Below are positions 1 to 8,348 of a stretch of 64,000 nt of DNA, in pieces; the first letter of the stretch is position 1, and each line of letters begins with the position of its first letter. The stretch is from contig CANQPS010000004.1 of the NCBI GenBank assembly GCA_947625785.1, forward strand, positions 1 through 64,000. The letters are read 5' to 3'. Below the pieces are notes generated by a model that saw only the letters and a program-made list of their open reading frames with translations, was not told the DNA's origin and did no database searches. Source of the DNA: an uncultured Clostridia bacterium. GTDB lineage: Bacteria; Bacillota; Clostridia; Oscillospirales; Acutalibacteraceae. Both the position numbers and the translations under genes were made by a program.

Positions 1-348
1 TCTATGATAGGCTCGTGGTTATTTTTGATGTAATATTTCGGGAGTTCTCCCTCGTTTTTCTTCTTCTTTTTTGTGAGAAAGTCCACTGTAAAACTTTTTT
101 GTAGCAATGCATCTCCCTTATACTTTTCGTTTGTAAGAATGCTCTTAACCACCGAATTACTCCATTTTGTAAGACCGCGTGGTGTAGCAATACCGTCAGC
201 GGTCAACAATCGTGCAATTGAGCCAGGGGACAACCCTTGCAACACCTGTCTGTATATCCTACGGATAAACAGCTACTCGTTTTATTTTTCTGTGAAACTG
301 AGTAAGTTCAAGGTACGGGGACTTTTTAATTTCTGTTACTTTTTTGAA
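1..348 (-). pseudogene. Large serine recombinase remnant (internal deletion, runs off left edge)
   Basis: Read leftwards, positions 348-273 encode a typical recombinase N-terminus (VTEIKKSPYLELTQ, then KRVAVY) and then hit a stop. In another frame, 272-1 encode the recombinase and zinc-ribbon part (RRIYRQVLQGLSPGSIA, then SILTNEKYKGDALLQK, then GELPKYYIKNNHEPII). The whole resolvase catalytic domain that should lie between them is missing. No start codon fits the N-terminal part, so this is a dead gene of the Tn4451 TndX type. Such enzymes normally excise and insert Clostridial ICEs. It sits just behind the small protein at 349-513, the usual order in these elements. The family match comes from motifs I recognise, not from a search. 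Confidence 0.75.
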
Positions 349-513
349 TTAAAACACCTCCACGCTTTTGCTTGGCGGATCATATTTTTCGAGCAACTGC
401 CGTGCTGCCTTTGCAGCATCTTCGGGACTGATTTTTCCCTCATTCAGCAGGCTGGAGATTATCCATTTTGCCAGCCTGTACTTCACTTCTCTTTTTGCTT
501 GTTCTTTCTCCAA
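349..513 (-). CDS. Small recombinase-associated protein, 54 aa
   Basis: A 54-residue charged helical protein with a MEKEQAKREVKYRLAK start and a YDPPSKSVEVF end. It resembles the short SHOCT-like proteins found directly upstream of large serine recombinases in Clostridial ICEs. The start is a TTG at 513. Its natural ribosome binding site (AGGAGG) lies at about 1342-1347, because the IS element at 518-1336 has inserted between that site and the start codon. If the IS is removed, AGGAGG falls 7 nt before the TTG. The gene is therefore probably no longer translated efficiently. Function unknown. Confidence 0.55.
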   Translation of the reverse strand: MEKEQAKREVKYRLAKWIISSLLNEGKISPEDAAKAARQLLEKYDPPSKSVEVF

Positions 514-517
514 ACTA

Positions 518-1336
518 GAGCGTGTTCACATAAAAAGGGCATCAAAAATCATAGCTAGAGTAATGACAGATAGAAAGATGGTATCAAGTTTATCATAGCG
601 AGTAAATACTTTTCTAAAGTGCTTTAGTCTGAGGAAGTATCGTTCTACTTCATTACGATGCTTGTATAATTCTTTATCATAGACCCAAGGATGTTTACGA
701 TTTTTCTTTGGAGGGACAACAACATTAAACCCCTGCTTCTCAGCTAAAGCACGAGTTTGATCATCTTCATAAGCCCTGTCCATAAGGAGATTATGATTAT
801 CCTCCGAGTATATTGTTTCTATCAGTTTCCGGCCTTCCGGCGCATCGTGGTGATTGCCCGGTGAGAGGTGAAAAACAAAAGCATAGCAGGCAGACGTGCA
901 GCATAAGTGCAGCTTTGTTGTCAGCACCCTTTTGAGTGTCCGATACTCTGTTCTTCGCTTGATTTACGGGCACCTGCAGCGTCGGGATGAACTTTAATGC
1001 TTGTGCGTCGATACACAGTGTGTCGGTGCGAATGTCGATGATATTCATTTCCTGCATTTCTTCAAAAATCTTTTGTATGGTTCCGTTTTTTGACCACCTG
1101 TTAAATTTCATATAAATCGTGTGCCACTTCCCAAACTTTTTCGGCAAAGCCCTCCATTTACAGCCATTTTCTATCATGTAAAGTAATGCACACAAAAATT
1201 GATAATTTGAAAATTCGGGTGGTTTCCTCGGTATTGGCATTAAATGCTCTATTTTTCTGAATTGTTTTTTAGTCAGTTTCATGATTTTATTATACTGTAT
1301 TCTTACATGCTTGTAAACCTTTATGTGAACACACTC
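518..1336 (-). mobile_element. IS5-family (IS427-like) insertion sequence, 819 bp
   Basis: The ends are inverted repeats: GAGCGTGTTCACATAAA at 518-534 and its mirror GAGTGTGTTCACATAAA read leftwards from 1336, with one mismatch. Both outer flanks carry TA (516-517 and 1337-1338), which fits the 2-3 bp target duplications of the IS427 group. The single transposase region is transcribed leftwards. It has inserted between the ribosome binding site and the start codon of the small gene at 349-513. Confidence 0.85.
526..1282 (-). pseudogene. IS5-family transposase, frameshifted
   Basis: The likely start is the ATG at 1282 (MKLTKKQFRKIEHLMP). The DUF4096-type N-terminus (YQFLCALLYMIENGCKWRAL) and the first catalytic region (TDTLCID) are in one frame. 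About position 1004 the family sequence continues in a second frame (SIKVHPDAAGARKSSEEQSIG). Near 933 it moves to a third frame (LTTKLHL, then SPGNHHDAPEGRKL and the C-terminal DDE part with RNEVERYFLRLKHFRKV) that ends at 526. Both shifts are -1. One could be the programmed shift known in this group, but needing two suggests a decayed copy. A single base missing after the ID codons would explain the first. Confidence 0.75.
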
Positions 1337-1426
1337 TAATACCTCCTCGCACAGTGGGTTGATAATAGTAATTGCTCTAAAAGGCAAAAAAGTCAAGCGG
1401 TACTACCTTTTGATTTTTCCTTTTGA

Positions 1427-1599
1427 GGGGGTTCAAAAGTCCATAGGAGGGTTCAAAATTGCCATAGGGAGGGTTCACTCACAAACACCAGTTCTCCGTC
1501 AATACTAATACATAAACAAGAAAAAGCAGAGCTTTCGGCGGCTCAAATATGCCGAAAACCCTGTTTTCTACATTTTTTTCGATATTTAAGGGGTTCAAA
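1427..1599. repeat. GGGTTCAAAA direct repeats (iteron-like)
   Basis: The word GGGTTCAAA(A/T) occurs at 1427-1437, 1448-1457 and 1590-1599, and GGGTTCA at 1471-1477. The first three are 20-24 bp apart with related spacers (AGTCCATAGGA and ATTGCCATAGGGA). The segment 1340-1617 has no convincing gene. Regular spacing would fit a protein-binding array such as a replication, transfer or recombination site, but the sequence alone does not say which. Confidence 0.5.
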
Positions 1600-1617
1600 T
1601 TGTATTAAAGTCGTTAT

Positions 1618-1815
<198 letters not shown>

Positions 1816-1844
1816 TCATTTAGACGAGTATCTTTTCATCGTCC

Positions 1845-4800
1845 TCAAAAATTATACCCTTCGGGAGTAAGCTCCATTTGCGTAACATTTTCGCCGAACG
1901 TACTTGCCCAACTGTCAAAATGCTCAAGGTGCTTTTCACGGAGCAAATCCATTTGCAAATATCTCATCATATTATAAATTTCACACATTGTATTCGATAC
2001 CGGAGTGCCTGTGGCAAATACAATTCCCTTGCCGCCTGTTAGTTCGTCAAGGTACTGTGTCTTCATAAACAGATCAGCCGTTTTCTGAACATCAGAAGAA
2101 GTGCTGATACCTGATACATTCTGCATTTTTGTAGCAAGGAAAAGGTTCTTAAATAGGTGAGCTTCATCAACAAATAGCTTATCTACCCCTAATTCCTCAA
2201 AGGTTACAGTATCATCCTTTGGGCTGTTAAGCAGCTTTTGCAGCTTCGCTTCAAGGTTAGCCTTTGTCTTTTCAGCCTGTTTGATCTGAAACTTTTCGCC
2301 GTTCATTTCTTTTAATTCCTCAATATTTCGGACAGTTTCTTCTATCTGATATTTGATAAATCTTTCCTGTCTCTCCTGCGAAAGAGGAATCTTCTCAAGC
2401 TGTGAGTGACCGATAATAATAGCATCATAATTTCCTGTCGCTATTTTTGCCATTAAAGCCTTACGATTTTCCTTTTCAAAATCTTTCTTCGTTGCAACAA
2501 GGATATTCGCATTTGGGTATAACTTTAAAAAGTCACTGCCAATCTGTTCTGTCAAATGATTTGGTACACATATAAGGCTTTTGGAGTGCAGACCTAAACG
2601 CTTGCCCTCCATTGCCGCAGCAATCATTTCAAAGGTCTTGCCAGCTCCGACTTCGTGTGCGAGCAAAGTATTTCCGCCATACAAGCATCTTGCAACCGCA
2701 TTGAGCTGATGAGGACGGAGCTGTATTTCAGGATTCATACCAACAAAATTCAAATGGCTACCATCAAATTTACGAGGACAAGAGGAATTAAATTGACGAT
2801 TATATGTTTCAACTAAATCGTTACGCCTTGACTTATCAGCAAAAATCCATTCTTTGAATTTCTGCATTATAAGTTCTTGCTTTGCTCTTGCCTGTGCGGT
2901 TTTTGTGGCATCTACAACATAGTTTTCCTTGCCGTCAACCTCAACTTTGACCTTTACTGTTGTTGCTTTCAAATTCAAAGCGTCCTCAATTAGTTCATAC
3001 GCTGTTCTATCCTTTGTTCCGTATGTTGTGTTGCCCTGAACATTGTATTTATCTGTTCCCTTGTTGGTTATTGACCAAGCACCTGAGATCGGAGAATACT
3101 GCACATCAATAAACTGTGATTGTGAGTATTGATTTCTATGAAAGGAGGGAGTGTTCAAAAGTTGATATACAAAATCTCTTATGTATTCAGGATTTATCCA
3201 AGTTGAACCGAGTCGCACATCAATGTCACTTGCTTCAAGTCGCTCAGGCATAGACTTTTTAAGTGCCGTTATATTGACCGCAAGAGAGGTATCTCCTGCA
3301 TTAAAAGCCTGCTGTGCTGTTTCTAACTTCTGTCGGATATTTCCCGACAAGTATTCATCCGCAGGAGCATAAGTATCTGTATTTGGAAGTTTGAAAATAA
3401 CTCCCTGTAAGTCTGAAATGATTTTTTCTTTGTCAAAGCCTGTAAGCTGTGACATATAATCGAGGTCAACCTTACCTTTGGTTTGTTCTGCTGAAAGGGA
3501 GACAGCAAGTGCGTCAACGGAAGTCGAAACCTTTGTGACAATGTGTTCAGCTTTAATCGTTCTCTTACTGAAAATATCGGCTTTTCCGATATACTCTCCG
3601 TTTTCGTTGAATTTTTCAAGAGAACGAAGGAGTGGGAGAGAGGAGTCGTTTTTTAAAATATCAAGGTTCGATTTATCGCTAATGCGACCGTGTTTTGATG
3701 TAAAATCGTCATAAAGTGCAGACAACGTGTTTTGAACATCTTTTATTTCTCTGTCGGTTACATTTTCGTCAAGCTGCATTTCAAGAAGCTGACGAACCGT
3801 ATCACGAATGGCAACCATTCCCGCCATAATTTCAAGATTTTTCTTTGCTTTTGTTTTCGGAAATTCAACAGGTATGCTTTCTCCGCTTTCATAAAAGAAC
3901 GGTTTACCGTCAGAAAGAAAATAGCTGCAATTTCGCAGGCTTTCAGGTGCGGCAAGCGGGACTTCAAGTCCCATTTCTTCATCGTTCGAAGCTGTTACTG
4001 TTTCAATTCTCCCCTGAATATTCGATAATGCCGCCTTTAGTTTTATATCTCTGTTCGGCTCACAAGTGCTTTCCATACCGAATTGTCCGCTTACCATTGC
4101 CATTGTTCCGCATATTTGTTCCGGATGTTCAACGAAATATGCGTTCATGTCAATGCCGTTACTGTCTGTTGCTGTCTTTATCCATAGCGGCTCATTTCCG
4201 GGTGTTATCTTCAAAGGCTCTGTACGCCTTTGTAAGAAGATAATATCCGAAGTAACCTCTGTACCTGCATTAGCCTTAAACGCATTGTTCGGCAGTCTGA
4301 CCGCACCTAAAAATTCTGCCTTTTCTGCAAGCAGACGGCGAGCTGTAGGATCTGCTTTATCAAGAGTTCCTTTCGAGGTTATAAATGCAACTACACCACC
4401 CGGTTTAACCATATCGAGCGATTTTGAGAAGAAGTAGTCGTGTATCAGAAGATTATGCGGATTGTATTTCTTATCATAAACTCTGATGTCCCCGAACGGA
4501 ACATTACCGACCGCAACATCAAATGTGTTTTCTTTCAGCTTGCTGTTTTCAAAACCGCAGACTTGTATTTGAGCTTGCGGATAGAGTTTTTTTGCAATCC
4601 TGCCCGTCAAACTGTCAAGCTCAATTCCTGTTACTCTTGTGTTGCTGCCTGGCATCATACCGATAAAGTTACCGATACCGCAGGACGGCTCAAGCAGTCT
4701 GCCGCCGTTCATACCCATTTCAGCAAGTTTAGCATACATTTCCTTGATGATAACGGGAGAGGTATAAAATGCTGTCATTGTGGATTTTCTTGCGGCTTCA

Positions 4801-7800
4801 AATTCATCATCGGTAAGCAGTTCCTTGACTTCTTTATAATGCTTGTTGTCAGGCTCAAAGACCTTTGCAAAACCGCCCCATCCCGTGTATTTTGAAAGTG
4901 TTTCCTGTTCTTCGGGAGTTGCCTGTCTGTCCTCTGCTTCAAGCTGTTTCAGGGTTCGGATAGCAGCAAGGTTGTCCTCAAACTTTACAGCATTTTTACG
5001 CTGTCCGAGCGATAAGTCTGTAATACGGTAGTTATCAGCTTCTTCGGACTGTCTCGTATATTCCTGGGCTGAATCATCAAGCTTTTGGCTATCAAGATTT
5101 TCGGTTTTTTCTGCTGTGTTTTCGTTGACAATGTTGCGGCTTTGGTGTATAATAATATCAAAGCTAAGATTGTTTGTTAATTCGGAGTATTGTTCTCCCC
5201 ATCTTTCAAACATTTCTTGGCTTTTTTTGTTACAGTACAGTAAATTGTCACTCTCAACTAATTTTCTGAAAAAGTCAGGGAAATTATTTCTGCCATAAAC
5301 GCTTGTAATAAAGTTAGAATCAACTTCTTCAAGTTCATATCTTCCCTTTCCATTGGGAGTTACTGACACCATAACCGGGAGTCCTTCCTTGTCAGTTTCA
5401 GATGTCACGATTAGAATAGAATTCTTTTTTGAAATTGAATCTATTATCATTAACGGATTGGAAATCAGTTGATCCAATCTCTTGATTTGGTTAATATCTA
5501 ATCCGTGTGTATGCCCCTTTTTATCCTTTGGCTTAATAGCATTTTTCAAATGCTTCTGTGTATAAAGCATAGGAAGTTGTTTACAACCAACAGAAAGAAG
5601 AATTTCAGGAGTATCGGATACTTTCAAAGCAGAATAAAAAGGCATTTTTCCACCTAAGACCTCATCCACTTGTTCGGAAAAGGTCTTTTCTTTTTGGGCA
5701 CTATTCAGCAGCTCAAGGTTCTGCTCCAACAACTTCTCCAAATCGACCGCTGTGCTGGTCGGCATCCAACCCGTGTTATCGTCCCTTATTGTTGCTTTGA
5801 CATTTTCAAAGTCGATTTTTTCAAGCGTGTAGGTTCGACCTTCGTAAGTCAATTCCTTGCCGATCAGAGCTTCATATTGTTCCTTTGTGGTTTCAATCGG
5901 ATAATCGTGTTTGATGCCGCTTAGCAGTGCTTGTTCTTCATCCGTGAGCTGTTCATGATTACGCAGGAAAGGAATCAGAATATCTTTTATTCTTTGGTAT
6001 TCAGCCAGCTCATCCGCATCATAACGAAAAGGATTCTGTGTCAGAACATAATCTGTCCATTCACTGATATGGTCAATCAGACTGCCGCCGCCCTGATCTT
6101 TGCCGTCACCAATATCAAAACGACCTTCATAATCAAAGCCGTTCTCCGCATCAATAACGGCTTGTATGGTGAAATCTGTTTTGTTATACCAACCGGTATG
6201 AATAGCCGGATTATAACGCTCAAAATGCTGCTTCTCGTCAAGATATTCAAAAAGAGCATTTGCCATGGCAAATGACACACCGCCGGTTTTCGATTTTATG
6301 CGGTCGATAATTTCATCAATGTACCTGTTTTCGCTGAATCCTATCTCAGCCGTAACACCGATTTTTGGGGCTTCAAGCCCCATTTCTTCATTTTCACCGT
6401 CAGAAGAAATCTGTTCATCTTCGGTATAGACTGTTTCTTCCTGCTCTATCGGTACAGACGGAGCGTTTATATCAGGAATTTCCGTATCATCAGAAATAGA
6501 AGCGTTCATTTCTTCAACTTGTTCGGGAGTGACCGTTTCGACTTCCGGCTGATTTGCAAGGAGCTGACTGTAATCAATGTTATAGCTGTCAAGAATAGCT
6601 TTTGCTTTTTCAGTTTGCGGAGCTTCAAGAGGATTGTTGGGATCATAATTTTTCAAATAGAAAATGGCTCTCTGCTGTCTTTCCTCAATATCTTTCGGAG
6701 TAATATACATATCATTGGCAATCAGAAAGTCTATCATATCAGCTAATTGCGGATATGTCAGATGTACAGTAATGTTATTTTCGGGATAGTCTTTGTCGAT
6801 ATGTTTCATCGTAATTCCCTTGCCGGGACGAGTTTCAAATTCCTCGCCTCCGCCATAACTGCCGCCCCAACCGTATTCATTGCTCAGAAATTTTGCTTTT
6901 TCTTCTTTGGTGTGCTGTTCCGAAAAGTAATCGAATATCCTGAATTTGCCGTCAACAAAACCTGTGCCTGCACTTATCAAGCGTGACATAGCGTATGCAC
7001 TTTCTTTGTCCTTCTCAGAACTTTCAGCAGCGAATAAGCTCATCTGTTCACCGGCAGAAAAAGAAGAAAAGACAGGGGAAACTTGTTCCGCTGCCTTTTT
7101 CTTTGTGCGTCTTTGTCTTTTCTGTTTAGGCTTTACTTGTATATCAGATTGGTCAGCACTACTTCTTCCACTCTGCTCTGTATCGAGTTCAGGCGGCGTA
7201 CCCATTCCATCTGATTGTCCGCTTTGAGCTGTTCCGTTACGCCCTCTTTCTCCATCCACTCCTGTGTCAGTATTTCTATCATTTCTTCGGCTTCCCTGTC
7301 TATCTCTGTCAGGTGATCTGTCAGGTTCTGTTCGTCCATCATCCTGAGATACATCCATTCCCTGTGTTCTTTCAGAAACTTTTTTCGTTTCTGTCCCCAT
7401 CGTCCGATTATTCTCTCGTCCGATTGGACTGTCAGGTTGGGCAGATACAGAAATGTTTCGGGATCGAGAGTATATGTCAAACCTGTCTGTTTGTCCTGTT
7501 TGACCGTTGGATAATATGTCATATTCTCCTCGTTCAGCAGATACGGTATTCCGTTCTCTATTTTGTTCTTCAATATCACGCTCATTCTGATTTCTCCTTT
7601 CAACCGTCTTGACGGTTGCTTCAATTTCTCTTAATACCTGTTCTGAAATATTGCTTATCGCTGTTCCGAGTATATCGGTTATTGTCAAATCGGAAAAGTC
7701 TGACAGATTACGGAAAACATCAATGTCAACCGTATCAGTCGGAAGTCCGCATCGTGTGAGTGCAACGAATTTAACACTTTCCAAAACTGCCTGACGAAAC

Positions 7801-8330
7801 TCTGAATTTATCGCTGTATCATCAAGTCCGTAAAGTACATCACTGCTTTTTGCTTCTGAAAGAACAGCGTTCTGATAATCAGACAGCAAACTGTCAACCG
7901 TGTTTTCGCAAAAGTCTGATACAGCTTCTTCAATACTGATAGATAAATCTCCTGCAAGGGAAAGAATAATCTCATCTTTGAATTCCTCCTGCAAGTCCCA
8001 TACATACGGCTGTGGTACATCACGGTAACGCACACTTTGAGAAATATCGAAAACATATTTCATCTTCGGGTAAGTTCCGCTATCATCAATCAGACCGATA
8101 CCTTTTTCGCCTGATTTTATTTTCCTGCCGAAACGGTCAGACCACACATCGAAAGGAGCAACTGCCGTTGCATTTGGAAACTGTGCGGCAATCATCAACT
8201 GATCGGAATAACTGTACTTGTATGTATTGGACGCTGTACGCAGAAACTGCATCCAATTTTCAGGTGTTGCCGTCAGCTTTTTTCTTGTTTCCAATCTCAG
8301 CTTTTCGGCTTCAAGATATTTTATTGCCAA
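1845..8330 (-). CDS. Giant ICE methylase/helicase protein, C-terminally truncated
   Basis: The remaining 2161 aa belong to the very large N6-methylase plus SNF2-like helicase proteins of gut Firmicutes ICEs. The start is TTG at 8330 behind AGGAGG. Seen in order: an ArdC-like N-terminus (about 1-90, SDQLMIAAQFPNATAVAPFD), a disordered linker (about 240-410), a MuF-C-like domain (about 870-1060, LPMLYTQKHLKNAI), an N6-adenine methylase domain with a DVAVGNVPFGD motif (about 1277), and a helicase domain with Walker A HEVGAGKT (about 1893), VDEAH (about 2053) and ATGTP (about 2108). It stops after ELTPEGYNF, where relatives continue with the second RecA-like lobe. Helicase motifs IV-VI are missing, so strand translocation is probably lost. 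The linker also encodes a TnpV-like protein out of frame. Family role (transfer, DNA protection) is inferred. Confidence 0.8.
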   Translation of the reverse strand: MAIKYLEAEKLRLETRKKLTATPENWMQFLRTASNTYKYSYSDQLMIAAQFPNATAVAPFDVWSDRFGRKIKSGEKGIGLIDDSGTYPKMKYVFDISQSVRYRDVPQPYVWDLQEEFKDEIILSLAGDLSISIEEAVSDFCENTVDSLLSDYQNAVLSEAKSSDVLYGLDDTAINSEFRQAVLESVKFVALTRCGLPTDTVDIDVFRNLSDFSDLTITDILGTAISNISEQVLREIEATVKTVERRNQNERDIEEQNRERNTVSAERGEYDILSNGQTGQTDRFDIYSRSRNISVSAQPDSPIGRENNRTMGTETKKVSERTQGMDVSQDDGRTEPDRSPDRDRQGSRRNDRNTDTGVDGERGRNGTAQSGQSDGMGTPPELDTEQSGRSSADQSDIQVKPKQKRQRRTKKKAAEQVSPVFSSFSAGEQMSLFAAESSEKDKESAYAMSRLISAGTGFVDGKFRIFDYFSEQHTKEEKAKFLSNEYGWGGSYGGGEEFETRPGKGITMKHIDKDYPENNITVHLTYPQLADMIDFLIANDMYITPKDIEERQQRAIFYLKNYDPNNPLEAPQTEKAKAILDSYNIDYSQLLANQPEVETVTPEQVEEMNASISDDTEIPDINAPSVPIEQEETVYTEDEQISSDGENEEMGLEAPKIGVTAEIGFSENRYIDEIIDRIKSKTGGVSFAMANALFEYLDEKQHFERYNPAIHTGWYNKTDFTIQAVIDAENGFDYEGRFDIGDGKDQGGGSLIDHISEWTDYVLTQNPFRYDADELAEYQRIKDILIPFLRNHEQLTDEEQALLSGIKHDYPIETTKEQYEALIGKELTYEGRTYTLEKIDFENVKATIRDDNTGWMPTSTAVDLEKLLEQNLELLNSAQKEKTFSEQVDEVLGGKMPFYSALKVSDTPEILLSVGCKQLPMLYTQKHLKNAIKPKDKKGHTHGLDINQIKRLDQLISNPLMIIDSISKKNSILIVTSETDKEGLPVMVSVTPNGKGRYELEEVDSNFITSVYGRNNFPDFFRKLVESDNLLYCNKKSQEMFERWGEQYSELTNNLSFDIIIHQSRNIVNENTAEKTENLDSQKLDDSAQEYTRQSEEADNYRITDLSLGQRKNAVKFEDNLAAIRTLKQLEAEDRQATPEEQETLSKYTGWGGFAKVFEPDNKHYKEVKELLTDDEFEAARKSTMTAFYTSPVIIKEMYAKLAEMGMNGGRLLEPSCGIGNFIGMMPGSNTRVTGIELDSLTGRIAKKLYPQAQIQVCGFENSKLKENTFDVAVGNVPFGDIRVYDKKYNPHNLLIHDYFFSKSLDMVKPGGVVAFITSKGTLDKADPTARRLLAEKAEFLGAVRLPNNAFKANAGTEVTSDIIFLQRRTEPLKITPGNEPLWIKTATDSNGIDMNAYFVEHPEQICGTMAMVSGQFGMESTCEPNRDIKLKAALSNIQGRIETVTASNDEEMGLEVPLAAPESLRNCSYFLSDGKPFFYESGESIPVEFPKTKAKKNLEIMAGMVAIRDTVRQLLEMQLDENVTDREIKDVQNTLSALYDDFTSKHGRISDKSNLDILKNDSSLPLLRSLEKFNENGEYIGKADIFSKRTIKAEHIVTKVSTSVDALAVSLSAEQTKGKVDLDYMSQLTGFDKEKIISDLQGVIFKLPNTDTYAPADEYLSGNIRQKLETAQQAFNAGDTSLAVNITALKKSMPERLEASDIDVRLGSTWINPEYIRDFVYQLLNTPSFHRNQYSQSQFIDVQYSPISGAWSITNKGTDKYNVQGNTTYGTKDRTAYELIEDALNLKATTVKVKVEVDGKENYVVDATKTAQARAKQELIMQKFKEWIFADKSRRNDLVETYNRQFNSSCPRKFDGSHLNFVGMNPEIQLRPHQLNAVARCLYGGNTLLAHEVGAGKTFEMIAAAMEGKRLGLHSKSLICVPNHLTEQIGSDFLKLYPNANILVATKKDFEKENRKALMAKIATGNYDAIIIGHSQLEKIPLSQERQERFIKYQIEETVRNIEELKEMNGEKFQIKQAEKTKANLEAKLQKLLNSPKDDTVTFEELGVDKLFVDEAHLFKNLFLATKMQNVSGISTSSDVQKTADLFMKTQYLDELTGGKGIVFATGTPVSNTMCEIYNMMRYLQMDLLREKHLEHFDSWASTFGENVTQMELTPEGYNF
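7133..7585 (-). CDS. TnpV-like protein nested out of frame in the helicase gene
   Basis: 150 aa on the same strand as the surrounding helicase gene but in another frame. The C-terminal two thirds closely follow TnpV of Tn4451-type transposons: LYLPNLTV, IGRWGQKRKKFLKEHRE, then TEIDREAEEM, then KEGVTEQLKADNQMEWVRRL, NSIQSRVEE and a final NLIYK. The ATG at 7585 has its own good ribosome binding site (AAAGGAG, 8 nt spacing). The overlapped helicase segment is a hydrophilic linker rich in D, R, S, Q and G. Conserved family residues in this frame and low complexity in the other argue for a genuine overprinted gene. TnpV function is not established in general. Confidence 0.75.
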   Translation of the reverse strand: MSVILKNKIENGIPYLLNEENMTYYPTVKQDKQTGLTYTLDPETFLYLPNLTVQSDERIIGRWGQKRKKFLKEHREWMYLRMMDEQNLTDHLTEIDREAEEMIEILTQEWMEKEGVTEQLKADNQMEWVRRLNSIQSRVEEVVLTNLIYK

Positions 8331-8348
8331 CTCTGAATTCCTCCTCTG

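Noticed and set aside
3181-5924. Several 60-150 aa frames opposite or inside the helicase gene
   Set aside because: Shadows of a strongly coding frame: no ribosome binding sites, no family features, composition typical of antisense frames.
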